The notes below the pieces were generated by a model. It saw nothing but the letters and a program-made list of their open reading frames with translations. It made no database searches and was not told the origin of the DNA. Position numbers and translations under genes: made by a program. From CAWGQN01 sp963824885 (lineage in GTDB: Bacteria; Actinomycetota; Actinomycetes; Actinomycetales; Microbacteriaceae): a stretch of 64,000 nucleotides of DNA. Location: NCBI GenBank assembly GCA_963824885.1, contig CAWGQN010000008.1:1-64000 (forward strand), in the 5' to 3' direction. How positions within the stretch are numbered: position 1 is the first letter of the stretch; the number at the start of each line of letters is the position of its first letter. Positions 16,933 through 25,755 of this stretch are shown piece after piece.

Positions 16933-17760
16933 TTATTTGCAATGATTAAGCACGTCGCTTATCCCAGCATATTCGCCAAATATAGAAATCAGGGTGCCCC
17001 ATCGCTGTTCAGCGTTTCGCGTATCTTGAAGCATTTTTATCACACGCGGTATACCTCCCAACTTCGTAATCTTTGTCGCAATTAGCATGTTGCCCGCCAC
17101 CAACATTCCGACACTGGCGCCGCACCGCAGCCACCCAAAAAAGTCGCCCGGGTCGGCCACGATGGGGTATGCGGTTCCGGGGTCGTGTTCAATGTTTTGC
17201 ACGAGGTCGTTTCCGTCGATTCTGTAGGACGTTGCGACGGTGTTCCCGTTGGCGTCGTATGCCCAGGGGGCGGTAAAACCACCGAGTACGCGGTCTCCTT
17301 CGCGGACCTTCACTGTCCCATCCGGTTGAACGGAAGCGATCGATTGTGCGGGGATATCGATACGAAAACGGTAGTCTTTCGGCGCGGAGGCGTTCTCGAT
17401 TGTAATTATCGATTGAGTTCCTAGCCCGGTGTCATAGGCGCTCACAAAGGCTCCGGGAAGTCGGGTGGTAAATAGTGGTGCGCCTGAACCTTTAAAGAGC
17501 CCGTCGGGCACATTCTGTGTGTCAACCGGGGTGGTCGTGGTCAACTCTCCCGGGAGAGAAATCGTGTAGGTTCCCGCTCGCGAATCCGTGGTTGTCACCG
17601 ATCTCGCGGTCGGATCAACCACCCGAGTTTGGGCCGCTGCTACCACTTCGCGAAGCTCGTCGTCGAGCGTCACATCGTGAGCCGAAGCGATTCCGCCTCC
17701 TGCAACTAACACTGCGCCCACAAGTACTGACGCAATAAAGCCCCGAACCATTGAACGCAT
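16933..17760 (-). CDS. secreted protein with beta-rich pro-domain and hydrophobic two-Cys C-terminus
   Basis: ATG 17760 is chosen because GGAGGGG lies 7 bases upstream; 275 residues. The signal peptide is MRSMVRGFIASVLVGAVLVAGGGIASA, cut before HDVTLDD. Residues about 60-205 form a beta-type region (TYTISLPG, FVSAYDTGLGTQSIITIEN, VREGDRVLGGFTAPWAYDANG). It closes with YPIVADP, an ending I know from many exported actinobacterial proteins of unknown function, where a variable C-terminal module follows. Here that module has a hydrophobic stretch (CGASVGMLVAGNMLIATKI) and a final Cys (SDVLNHCK). It may be a bacteriocin-like or toxin-like peptide released by processing. That is inference; no catalytic motif is visible. 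Confidence 0.7.
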   Translation of the reverse strand: MRSMVRGFIASVLVGAVLVAGGGIASAHDVTLDDELREVVAAAQTRVVDPTARSVTTTDSRAGTYTISLPGELTTTTPVDTQNVPDGLFKGSGAPLFTTRLPGAFVSAYDTGLGTQSIITIENASAPKDYRFRIDIPAQSIASVQPDGTVKVREGDRVLGGFTAPWAYDANGNTVATSYRIDGNDLVQNIEHDPGTAYPIVADPGDFFGWLRCGASVGMLVAGNMLIATKITKLGGIPRVIKMLQDTRNAEQRWGTLISIFGEYAGISDVLNHCK

Positions 17761-17817
17761 ATGCTCACCCCTCCATTGAATATCACGACCCGCAAACAAG
17801 GGTCACAAATATCATCA

Positions 17818-17846
17818 CTATATAAGGCGGCCGGCAGCAATGTCGA
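17818..17846 (-). promoter_or_regulatory. candidate promoter of the secreted-precursor gene
   Basis: On the minus strand TCGACA (17846-17841) and TATAGT (17823-17818) are separated by 17 bases, close to the housekeeping sigma consensus. They lie about 58 bases before the ATG at 17760. The rest of 17761-18021 contains no gene I can support. Confidence 0.4.
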
Positions 17847-18021
17847 GAACGATAGTGCCGCAATTTTCTGGCTGAACTCCGTCGTCAGGATGCGGCCCCA
17901 AGCGAGCGGATTCGCCGCCGTCCGTCCCGACGCGCAATCACGTGCGGCGCCTGAAATCGAAACCCCTCGCCATGACCAGTCCCGCGAGCATGTCAATGGC
18001 CTCAAGTAACATGGCAACCCT

Positions 18022-18720
18022 ATGGCTCGAATCTATGATTGCTCGGCGCACGCCGATCTCCTGACCGGAATGCGGCGCGCGAGAGCCGCGCTCAGTCGCG
18101 GAGAACTCGTGGTTGTGCCCACCGATACGGTCTATGGTCTCGCCGCCGACGCGTTCAACGCGGTTGCTGTCGCGCGACTTCTCGAGGCGAAGGGTCGCAC
18201 GCGTGCGGCGCCCCCTCCCGTACTCATCCCCGACGTGGCCGCGTTGAGCGCGCTTGCGGCAACTGTGCCTCACGACGTGAATGATCTTGTTGCCGAATTG
18301 TGGCCGGGAGCGCTCACGATCATTCTTCCCTCTCAACCCTCGCTCGCGTGGGACTTGGGCGACACGGTGGGCACCGTGGCTCTCCGCATGCCAAATCACC
18401 CGATTGCACTCGAATTACTCGCCGAGACGGGCCCGCTCGCGGTGTCGTCGGCGAACCACACGGGCAACCGACCGACCGTGACTGCGGATGCCGCGGAGCG
18501 AGAACTCGGCGACTCGGCGAGCGTCTACCTCGACGACGGAAAATTGGGTGCCGTATCATCGAGGGCCCCTCGGGAGGAGGGTGCCGAAGCATCGACGATC
18601 ATCGATGCGACCCGTCTCGCGGACGGTGGTGGGGGAATACGAATCGTGCGCCACGGGATCATTTCTGCGGCGCGAATCCGCGAAATTGTGGGCGACGCTC
18701 TCGAGACGGTCGACGAGTAA
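18022..18720 (+). CDS. tsaC: L-threonylcarbamoyladenylate synthase (Sua5/YrdC)
   Basis: Makes threonylcarbamoyl-AMP from threonine, bicarbonate and ATP for the t6A modification of tRNAs that read ANN codons. 232 residues of the YrdC fold. Landmarks are LVVVPTDTVYGLAADAF, EAKGRTRAAPPPVLI, LWPGALTIIL, VALRMPNH, PLAVSSANHTGNRP and ASTIIDAT. It lacks the extra C-terminal domain of full Sua5. No strong ribosome-binding site precedes the ATG. In relatives it follows prmC directly; here 6.6 kb separates them. wecA starts 6 bases after its stop. Confidence 0.93.
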   Translation: MARIYDCSAHADLLTGMRRARAALSRGELVVVPTDTVYGLAADAFNAVAVARLLEAKGRTRAAPPPVLIPDVAALSALAATVPHDVNDLVAELWPGALTIILPSQPSLAWDLGDTVGTVALRMPNHPIALELLAETGPLAVSSANHTGNRPTVTADAAERELGDSASVYLDDGKLGAVSSRAPREEGAEASTIIDATRLADGGGGIRIVRHGIISAARIREIVGDALETVDE

Positions 18721-18726
18721 TTCGCC

Positions 18727-19932
18727 GTGACCCTTTTTATTCTCATGGCGCTCGTGTCCGGTGTCGTCACGTGCGGGCTGTCCATCGTGGTTTGGCGACT
18801 CAGTTTGCGGTTCCGGTTGTATCCAAGCATTCGCGAGCGAGACGTCCACACTAGGCCGACTCCACGACTCGGCGGAATCGCCATGTTCTTGGGCATTGTT
18901 GTGGCGTTTGCGGTCGCCTCTCAGGTTCCGTTCTTTTCGCTTGTCTTTGCCAAACCCGGCCCGATATTTGCAATTCTTGGCGCGGCCCTTTTCATCGTGT
19001 TGGTCGGTGTTGCCGACGACATTTGGAACCTCGATTGGACGACCAAACTCGCCGGTCAACTCATTGCGGCGGGAATCGTCGCGTGGCAGGGTGTGCAAAT
19101 CTACGCGTTGCCCATCGGCGGTATCACGGTCGGTTCCTCGTACATGTCTCTCATCATCTCCGTGCTGGCGATCGTGCTCGTGATGAACGCCATCAACTTT
19201 ATCGACGGCCTCGACGGTCTAGTCGCGGGCGTCGCGCTCATTGCCAATGGAGTGTTCTTCCTCTACAGCTATTTGCTCGTGCGCGAGGCATCGCCGTCTA
19301 ACTATTTCAATCTCGCTTCACTGATTGCCGTCGTCGTCGTCGGAGCGTGTGCGGGATTCTTGCCGCTCAACTGGCATCGGGCGAAGCTGTTCATGGGCGA
19401 CGCCGGCGCAATGCTCCTCGGCCTCCTCATGGCAACATCCGCAATCGCCGTGACGGGGCAGTTCGACCCGGCGAGCGTCGGCGGCTCACACGGTCGTGCT
19501 CAACTGTTGCCGGCGTTTATTCCCATCGTGTTGCCCATCGCAATTCTCGTCGTGCCGTTGCTCGATTTCGGCTTGGCAATGTTGCGACGGGTTCGTGCGG
19601 GCACGTCCCCTTTCACCGCCGACCGCAAACACCTTCACCATCGCTTGCTCGACATGGGCCACTCGCACCTTCACGCGGTCCTCATTTTCTACGCGTGGAC
19701 AACCGTCATCTCGGTGGGTTTACTTCTCTTTATTCTTCAACCATTCTGGCCGGCTGTTGTCTTTCTCGCGGTCGGTTCTCTTGGTTGCGCGTGGTTTACG
19801 CTCGCACCGCTCGGTCGCCGTCGCCAGGTGACAGACGGTGGAGGTGCCTCCGACGCGATTCCCGCGCCCAGCACGAGAGAAGAACACTCACTCAAACGCG
19901 CAGTCACCGAAGAATCCGAGGAGATCCCGTGA
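18727..19932 (+). CDS. wecA: undecaprenyl-phosphate N-acetylhexosamine-1-phosphate transferase
   Basis: Polytopic membrane enzyme of the MraY/WecA family that transfers a sugar-1-phosphate (usually GlcNAc-1-P) to undecaprenyl phosphate, starting cell-wall glycopolymer or linkage-unit synthesis. About ten membrane segments are visible. Family motifs are TRPTPRLGGIA, the metal-binding VGVADDIWNLD, NAINFIDGLDGLVAG, LFMGDAGAMLLG and the HLHH-type loop DRKHLHHRLLDMGHSH. The C-terminal 50 residues are hydrophilic and low in conservation. GTG start. The stop overlaps the next gene as GTGA. Placement just before the ATP synthase operon is conserved in related actinobacteria. Confidence 0.92.
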   Translation: MTLFILMALVSGVVTCGLSIVVWRLSLRFRLYPSIRERDVHTRPTPRLGGIAMFLGIVVAFAVASQVPFFSLVFAKPGPIFAILGAALFIVLVGVADDIWNLDWTTKLAGQLIAAGIVAWQGVQIYALPIGGITVGSSYMSLIISVLAIVLVMNAINFIDGLDGLVAGVALIANGVFFLYSYLLVREASPSNYFNLASLIAVVVVGACAGFLPLNWHRAKLFMGDAGAMLLGLLMATSAIAVTGQFDPASVGGSHGRAQLLPAFIPIVLPIAILVVPLLDFGLAMLRRVRAGTSPFTADRKHLHHRLLDMGHSHLHAVLIFYAWTTVISVGLLLFILQPFWPAVVFLAVGSLGCAWFTLAPLGRRRQVTDGGGASDAIPAPSTREEHSLKRAVTEESEEIP

Positions 19933-20417
19933 CCCGGCAACAATCCGACTCCATTCGAGGGGCGGCGGGCGGTTCCCGCTTAACCGCACGCCCGAGTTCA
20001 ATCCCCGTTCTCTTCCGCACGCTGCGGTGGAGCTTTCTTGTTGCCGCGGGGATTGCTCTCGTCGCGTCGATCACTGGATTCTTGGTCGCGGAATGGGCGG
20101 GGGCGATCAGCGGTTTCGTCGGTGCCGCGATGGCCGCAGTTTTTCTGGGTATCACGGCCGTGAGCATTGTCGTTGCCAATCGGTTTGACATCGCCGCGTT
20201 TTTTGCGATTGTGCTGGGTTCGTGGCTCGCGAAGTGTGCGCTGTTTCTCGCGCTCGCCTTCGCGCTGAGGGGACAACCGTGGGTCAATGCGCCCGTGCTT
20301 TTCCTGACCCTCATTGCGGGTGTGATCGGGTCGCTCGTCGTCGACGTCATTGTGGTTGCTCGCTCGCGCGTCGCGACCGTGAGCGACGTCGTGCTCCCGG
20401 GGGATAACAACCGATAG
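19929..20417 (+). CDS. atpI: ATP synthase protein I-like membrane protein
   Basis: 162 residues from GTG 19929, which overlaps the wecA stop (GTGA) and has GAGGAG upstream. After a 30-residue hydrophilic start there are four hydrophobic segments (SFLVAAGIALVASITGFLVA, GFVGAAMAAVFLGITAVSIV, AAFFAIVLGSWLAKCALFLA, APVLFLTLIAGVIGSLVVDV). Position directly before atpB identifies it with the poorly conserved AtpI family, thought to help c-ring assembly or Mg2+ supply. Sequence alone would not prove this. Confidence 0.75.
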   Translation: MTRQQSDSIRGAAGGSRLTARPSSIPVLFRTLRWSFLVAAGIALVASITGFLVAEWAGAISGFVGAAMAAVFLGITAVSIVVANRFDIAAFFAIVLGSWLAKCALFLALAFALRGQPWVNAPVLFLTLIAGVIGSLVVDVIVVARSRVATVSDVVLPGDNNR

Positions 20418-20612
20418 GCCCCTCGTAATCTTGATAGAGTGGTAACCGATTCCCCCGATTACCGCGTGTGGTCACGCTTTTCTCATTTCTGGTGAAGTTC
20501 GTGAGGCGTGCAGTGTGATCGCCCGAGAGTGGCGGAATCACGTCGACCGTTCGCCCTCGCGAGAGCTGTGCTCCCCGCCCTAAATCAGGAGATAGCGCTG
20601 TTATCTAACGCT

Positions 20613-21410
20613 GTGCACCTGCTCACGTCGTTCGCTTCGAGCGATGACAGCGGATTTCATGGTCCGTCTATTGACGAGTTCTTTCCGCCCGTGATTTTCG
20701 CAATCGGCGGATTCGACGTCAATCGAATCATGCTGATTCGTTTCGTCGCCGTGATTGCCGTGGTCGTGGTTTTTTGGCTCGGAACTCGGGCAATGAGGGT
20801 GGTTCCGAGCCGTGGTCAAAGTGTCATTGAAATGGGTCTCGACTTCGTCCGGGTCAACATTGCGGATGATCTCCTCGGCAAGAAAGACGGTCGACGTTTC
20901 TTGCCCCTGTTGACGACAATTTTTTTCATGGTGCTCACCATGAATCTGACCGGAATCGTGCCGTTTCTCAACGTTGCGGGCACCTCGGTTATCGGTGTTC
21001 CTCTCGTTCTCGCGGTGATTGCGTACCTAGTTTTCATCTACGCGGGTTTTCGAAAGAGTCCCGTTAATTTCGTTCGCAACTCGCTTTTCCCGCCCGGAGT
21101 CCCGTGGGCGCTCTACATCATTGTGACGCCCATTGAGTTCGCATCAACGTTTATTTTGAGGCCAATTACTCTCACGCTTCGACTCCTCATGAACATGGTC
21201 GTCGGCCACCTACTCCTCGTGCTTTTCTTTAGCGCAACCGGCTTCTTTTTCTTTACCGCGGGCAGCTGGTGGTCCCTTTTTGGCGTGGGAACATTCGCAT
21301 TCGGATTTGTCTTCACGCTCTTTGAGATTCTCGTGGCCGTGCTCCAGGCCTACGTTTTCACCCTGCTGACCGCGGTCTACATTCAGTTGGCCGTCGCGGA
21401 AGCGCACTAG
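20613..21410 (+). CDS. atpB: ATP synthase F0 subunit a
   Basis: Membrane stator subunit carrying the two proton half-channels. Landmarks are GFHGPSIDEFFPP near the N-terminus, NLTGIVPF, the essential Arg region LRPITLTLRLLMNMVVGHLL, and the C-terminal helix VAVLQAYVFTLLTAVYIQLAVAE. The start is uncertain. GTG 20613 gives a family-like N-terminus (VHLLTSFASSDD), but the best ribosome-binding site (AGGAG at 20587) is correctly spaced for an in-frame CTG at 20598. A longer in-frame extension to GTG 20508 looks non-coding. About 195 bases separate it from atpI and probably hold the operon promoter, though no clear -35/-10 pair stands out. Confidence 0.93.
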   Translation: MHLLTSFASSDDSGFHGPSIDEFFPPVIFAIGGFDVNRIMLIRFVAVIAVVVVFWLGTRAMRVVPSRGQSVIEMGLDFVRVNIADDLLGKKDGRRFLPLLTTIFFMVLTMNLTGIVPFLNVAGTSVIGVPLVLAVIAYLVFIYAGFRKSPVNFVRNSLFPPGVPWALYIIVTPIEFASTFILRPITLTLRLLMNMVVGHLLLVLFFSATGFFFFTAGSWWSLFGVGTFAFGFVFTLFEILVAVLQAYVFTLLTAVYIQLAVAEAH

Positions 21411-21470
21411 TACTCACGAACCTCTCGAGTTGCGCAACCGCGCGGCTCACCATAACGGAAGGAAAAGCCC

Positions 21471-21716
21471 ATGCAAACAGCAGCAAGTGTTCTCGCCGAT
21501 GTCAGTGGCAACATCGCGACGGTGGGGTACGGTCTCGCGGCCATTGGTCCCGCAATTGGCGTCGGCATCGTGGTTGGCAAGACCATCGAAGGCGTCGCTC
21601 GCCAGCCAGAACTCGCGGGTCGTCTTCAAGTTCTGATGTATATCGGTATTGCGTTCACCGAGGCGCTCGCGTTCATCGGAATCGCAACGTACTTTATCTT
21701 CACAGGCGCGAGTTGA
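21471..21716 (+). CDS. atpE: ATP synthase F0 subunit c
   Basis: 81-residue hairpin forming the rotor ring. Two long hydrophobic helices flank the polar loop GKTIEGVARQPELAGRL. The proton-carrying Glu lies in the second helix (GIAFTEALAFIGIATYFIF). The family glycine repeat is in the first (GYGLAAIGPAIGVGIVVG). No sodium-binding residue pattern is evident, so proton coupling is expected. Strong ribosome-binding site GGAAGGA ahead of ATG. Confidence 0.97.
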   Translation: MQTAASVLADVSGNIATVGYGLAAIGPAIGVGIVVGKTIEGVARQPELAGRLQVLMYIGIAFTEALAFIGIATYFIFTGAS

Positions 21717-21744
21717 GTCCCATCAAATCGATAAGGAGACTGGA

Positions 21745-22323
21745 ATGCGTTCGGCAGGTCTAGCCGCGAGCGAGCAGGTCAATCCACTCATCCCACAGTG
21801 GTATGACATTGTCGGTTCGCTGGTGTGCTTTCTCATTGTTTTCGTGGTGTTTTGGAAGCTCGTCTTGCCCCGCATGCACACGCTCCTCGACGAGCGTTCG
21901 GCGGCGATCGAGGGAAACATTTCTCAAGCGAGCCAGACGCAAGAGAAAGCCGAAGCCGCTCTCGAGAAGTACACGGCTCAGCTTGCCGAAGCGCGAGCCG
22001 AGGCGGGCACGATACGCGATGTCGCGCACGCGGACGGGCAAAAGATTGTCGCCGCCTCTCGAGAGCAAGCGGCGACAGACGCGGCACGCATCGCGGCAAG
22101 CGCCCACACGCAAATCGAGGTGGATCGCGAGGCCGCGCTCGTTTCGTTGCGAAAAGACGTGGGTTCACTCGCGCTCGACTTGGCATCAGCGGTGATTGGC
22201 GAAACGCTAGCGGACGACGCAAAGGCAACCGCGATTGTTGATCGCTTCCTTGATGATCTCGAGAAATCGGAACGGGCGTCGTCGACGGCGGGAGAAAAGG
22301 AGCACCGTGGGCGTCGCGAGTAG
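21745..22323 (+). CDS. atpF: ATP synthase F0 subunit b
   Basis: Peripheral stalk subunit: one N-terminal membrane helix (DIVGSLVCFLIVFVVFWKLVLPRM) followed by a long charged helix with coiled-coil character (LLDERSAAIEGNISQASQTQEKAEAAL...). ATG 21745 is chosen because AAGGAG lies 6 bases upstream; the in-frame upstream ATG lies inside atpE. 192 residues, normal size. The stop lies 17 bases inside atpH, so the two are translationally coupled. Confidence 0.95.
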   Translation: MRSAGLAASEQVNPLIPQWYDIVGSLVCFLIVFVVFWKLVLPRMHTLLDERSAAIEGNISQASQTQEKAEAALEKYTAQLAEARAEAGTIRDVAHADGQKIVAASREQAATDAARIAASAHTQIEVDREAALVSLRKDVGSLALDLASAVIGETLADDAKATAIVDRFLDDLEKSERASSTAGEKEHRGRRE

Positions 22324-23101
22324 CCTCGCGCTGGCCGACGCCAAGAAGGCACTCGGCACGCTGGGAATCCAAGCAGATCTCGCGGTGGGAGAAGACCTCT
22401 TTGCCGCAGGAAACCTCATTGCCGATTCCGCCCAGCTACGGGGAATTCTCTTCGACTCGTCGTTACCGATCAACGTTCGCCAATCGAGTGTCGACCGCGT
22501 TTTGGGAGGCCGCACGGGTTCCGGCGCTCTCACAATTCTCAAAACAGTGGTCTCGAGTCGTTGGTCGACGGGAGACGACGCAATCGCGGCAATCGAAGAA
22601 CTCGGCATTCGCGCAATTGCGGTATCCGCGAGCGGTACTCGGTCACTCGAGAACGAGCTGTTTGTGGTCTCGACGGTTGTCTCGTCGAATCCGGAGTTGG
22701 AATTGACTCTGGGAAGCAAGTTAGTTGCCGTTGACGCCAAAATCGCTCTGATTTCTCGTCTCTTGGGTTCGAAAGCGGCGCAACAGACGGTCGTAATTGT
22801 CACGCAGCTCGTGCGTCACACGCGTGGCCGCGGCGTCATTGCGCTCGTCGAGCGCGCAGCATCGATCGTGGCCGATCGGGGCGGAGCCGTCGTCGCGACC
22901 GCGAGGGTCGCCACGCGACTCTCAACTGATCGCATCGCGCGTCTCGAAGCGGCGCTCTCGCGTACCTATGGTCGGGTCGTCACGGCGAACGTTGTCGTCG
23001 ATCCGACGGCGGTCGGTGGAGTTCAGTTGCGTCTCGGAGACGACGTTATTGACGGAAGTATCGCCTCACGACTCTCTGACCTGCGACTTCTGATGGCGTA
23101 G
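22307..23101 (+). CDS. atpH: ATP synthase F1 subunit delta
   Basis: Links the b-stalk to the top of the F1 head. GTG 22307, preceded by AAAAGGAG and overlapping atpF, gives 264 residues, in the range of actinobacterial delta subunits. The conserved C-terminal half shows ARVATRLSTDRIARLEAALSR and the ending GGVQLRLGDDVIDGSIASRLSDL. The N-terminal half is weakly conserved, as is usual. Confidence 0.93.
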   Translation: MGVASSLALADAKKALGTLGIQADLAVGEDLFAAGNLIADSAQLRGILFDSSLPINVRQSSVDRVLGGRTGSGALTILKTVVSSRWSTGDDAIAAIEELGIRAIAVSASGTRSLENELFVVSTVVSSNPELELTLGSKLVAVDAKIALISRLLGSKAAQQTVVIVTQLVRHTRGRGVIALVERAASIVADRGGAVVATARVATRLSTDRIARLEAALSRTYGRVVTANVVVDPTAVGGVQLRLGDDVIDGSIASRLSDLRLLMA

Positions 23102-23157
23102 GCACACTCGGTTCAGACCGCACTCACGTACCCCACAAAATATTTTAAGGAATGGCA

Positions 23158-24795
23158 ATGGCAGAACTTACGATCAGCCCCGACGAGATTCGCGACGCGC
23201 TGAAAGACGTGGTGAGCGCCTACGCGCCCGGCAAAGCGGCCACGAACGAGGTCGGGCACGTGCTCGATGCGGGCGACGGAATTGCCCACGTCAACGGTCT
23301 TCCGGGCGTCATGGCCAATGAACTCGTGCGCTTCGCCGACGGAACGCTCGGCCTCGCGCAAAATCTCGACGAAGACGAGATCGGTGTGATCGTCCTCGGC
23401 GAATTTGACGGAATCGAAGAGGGGCACGAGGTGACTAGAACGGGCGAGGTGTTGTCGGTCGCGGTCGGTGACGGCTACCTTGGCCGGGTCGTTGATCCGC
23501 TCGGCAACCCAATCGACGGTCGAGGCGAGATTGCGACGGACGGTCGTCGCGCCCTCGAGCTTCAAGCGCCGGGCGTCATGCAGCGCAAGTCGGTTCACGA
23601 ACCCATGCAAACTGGAATTAAGGCAATTGACGCCATGATTCCAATCGGCCGCGGGCAGCGCCAGCTCATTATTGGCGACCGTCAAACGGGCAAGACGGCA
23701 ATCGCCATCGACACGATCATTAACCAAAAAGCGAACTGGGAGTCGGGAGACAAGACAAAACAGGTGCGGTGCATCTACGTCGCGATTGGCCAAAAGGGAT
23801 CGACGATCGCGTCGGTCAAGGGCGCGCTCGAAGACGCTGGCGCCATGGAATATACGACAATAGTCGCGGCTCCCGCGTCAGACCCGGCGGGGTTCAAATA
23901 TCTTGCTCCGTACACGGGTTCGGCGATTGGTCAGCACTGGATGTATGACGGAGCGCACGTTCTCATTGTCTTCGACGACTTGTCGAAGCAAGCGGAAGCA
24001 TATCGCGCGGTCTCGCTGCTCTTGCGTCGTCCCCCGGGTCGTGAGGCGTACCCCGGTGACGTGTTCTACTTACACTCGCGCTTGCTCGAGCGCTGCGCAA
24101 AACTCTCCGACGATTTGGGTGCCGGCTCGATGACGGGCCTCCCGATCATCGAGACTAAGGCGAACGATGTGTCGGCCTACATTCCGACGAACGTCATTTC
24201 GATCACCGACGGGCAGATATTCTTGCAATCTGACCTTTTCAATGCGAACCAGCGCCCAGCCGTTGACGTGGGTATCTCGGTGTCGCGTGTTGGTGGCGAC
24301 GCACAAGTAAAGTCGATTAAGAAGGTGTCCGGCACGCTCAAACTCGAGCTCGCTCAATACCGTTCGCTCGAGGCGTTCGCGATGTTTGCGTCGGACCTCG
24401 ACGAAACGAGTCGCAGGCAGTTGGCGCGTGGTGCGCGGTTGACCGAGCTTTTGAAGCAACCGCAATATTCGCCGTTTCCAGTCGAAGAACAAGTGGTGTC
24501 GATCTGGGCCGGCACAACGGGAAAGCTCGACGATGTTCCCGTCGAAGACATTCTTCGCTTCGAGCGCGAGTTTCTTGACTCCTTGCGACGAAACTCTGAT
24601 GTTTTGACGACAATGCGAGACACGTCCGCGCTCTCGGACGAGATCGTGGCAACCCTCGAAACCGCAATTGAGAAGTTCACACTCGAATTCACAACCGGCA
24701 AGGGTACGCCCATTGCGGCCGCGGGTCACGAGGAGTTCGATGCGACCGACCCGGGTGATGTCAACCAAGAGAAAATCGTCAAGGTCAGCCGGTAG
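23158..24795 (+). CDS. atpA: ATP synthase F1 subunit alpha
   Basis: Non-catalytic nucleotide-binding subunit of F1. Of two in-frame ATGs six bases apart, the second (23158) is correctly spaced from AAGGA. Walker A is GDRQTGKT at 173-180. YVAIGQKGSTIA, VLIVFDDLSKQAEAYR and the alpha-specific VGISVSRVGGDAQVKSIK follow. 545 residues, with the C-terminal hydrophilic tail usual in actinobacteria. Confidence 0.98.
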   Translation: MAELTISPDEIRDALKDVVSAYAPGKAATNEVGHVLDAGDGIAHVNGLPGVMANELVRFADGTLGLAQNLDEDEIGVIVLGEFDGIEEGHEVTRTGEVLSVAVGDGYLGRVVDPLGNPIDGRGEIATDGRRALELQAPGVMQRKSVHEPMQTGIKAIDAMIPIGRGQRQLIIGDRQTGKTAIAIDTIINQKANWESGDKTKQVRCIYVAIGQKGSTIASVKGALEDAGAMEYTTIVAAPASDPAGFKYLAPYTGSAIGQHWMYDGAHVLIVFDDLSKQAEAYRAVSLLLRRPPGREAYPGDVFYLHSRLLERCAKLSDDLGAGSMTGLPIIETKANDVSAYIPTNVISITDGQIFLQSDLFNANQRPAVDVGISVSRVGGDAQVKSIKKVSGTLKLELAQYRSLEAFAMFASDLDETSRRQLARGARLTELLKQPQYSPFPVEEQVVSIWAGTTGKLDDVPVEDILRFEREFLDSLRRNSDVLTTMRDTSALSDEIVATLETAIEKFTLEFTTGKGTPIAAAGHEEFDATDPGDVNQEKIVKVSR

Positions 24796-24838
24796 CGGAC
24801 CACCACACAATAACGCCGCACGAAAATACAGGAGACAC

Positions 24839-25738
24839 ATGGGAGCGCAACTTCGGGTCTATCGGCAGAAGATTCGTTCTGCTCAAACGACCAAGAAGAT
24901 AACCCGCGCAATGGAGCTCATTTCGGCGTCGCGGATACACAAGGCGCAAGCGCGAGTGGCGGCGTCAACTCCGTACGCGCGTGCACTTGCTCGCGCCGTC
25001 TCCGCGGTTGCGACGTTTTCTCGCGTTGACCACGTGCTCACGAGCGAGCCTGAAAACATCGACCGGGCCGCAATCGTGATTTTTGCGTCGGATCGCGGGC
25101 TTGCAGGAGCATACAGCTCTAACGTTCTTCGAGAAGCCGAAGAACTCACCGAGCTCTTGCGTGGCCAGGGTAAGGACGTCGTCTACTTTCTCATTGGGCG
25201 CAAGGCAAACGCCTATTTTTCGTTTCGCCGTCGCCCGTGTGTGCGATCGTGGACGGGAGGAACCGACGCGCCACAACACGAGACGGCTGTTGACATCAGT
25301 CGGGCACTGCTCGACGCGTTCGTTCGGTCGCACGACGAGGGCGGCGTCGACGAGATTCACATCGTCTACAACCGTTTTGTCAACATGGTCACGCAGGTTC
25401 CCGAGGTCGTGCGTCTTTTGCCGCTCGAAGTCGTCGAGGGTGTCAAAGAACCGAGCCGTGACGCCGTGTTGCCCCTCTACGAATTTGAACCCGACGCGCA
25501 AACCGTGCTCGACGAGCTCTTGCCCGTCTACATTGAGGCCAGGCTCTTCAACGCGATGTTGCAGGCCGCCGCGTCGGAACACGCGAGTCGTCAGAAGGCG
25601 ATGCAGTCGGCTACCGACAACGCGGACAAGCTCATTCGCGACTACACGCGGCTGGCCAACAACGCTCGTCAAAGTGAGATTACGCAACAGATTTCCGAAA
25701 TCGTGGGTGGAGCCGATGCGCTGGCTTCCGCGAAGTAG
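24839..25738 (+). CDS. atpG: ATP synthase F1 subunit gamma
   Basis: Central rotor shaft. ATG 24839 has AGGAG 4 bases upstream and gives 299 residues, starting GAQLRVYRQKIRSAQTTKKITRAMELISASR, the classical gamma N-terminal helix. IFASDRGLAGAYSSNVLREA and the C-terminal helix SRQKAMQSATDNADKLIRDYTRLANNARQ complete the family pattern. An extra ~20-residue stretch (FSFRRRPCVRSWTGGTDAP) lies in the central domain. Confidence 0.96.
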   Translation: MGAQLRVYRQKIRSAQTTKKITRAMELISASRIHKAQARVAASTPYARALARAVSAVATFSRVDHVLTSEPENIDRAAIVIFASDRGLAGAYSSNVLREAEELTELLRGQGKDVVYFLIGRKANAYFSFRRRPCVRSWTGGTDAPQHETAVDISRALLDAFVRSHDEGGVDEIHIVYNRFVNMVTQVPEVVRLLPLEVVEGVKEPSRDAVLPLYEFEPDAQTVLDELLPVYIEARLFNAMLQAAASEHASRQKAMQSATDNADKLIRDYTRLANNARQSEITQQISEIVGGADALASAK

Positions 25739-25755
25739 CAGAGAGAGATAAAAAT

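Noticed and set aside
20508..20612. N-terminal extension of atpB to the first GTG
   Set aside because: The extra 35 residues are Arg-rich, unlike subunit a N-termini, and the GTG has no spaced ribosome-binding site.
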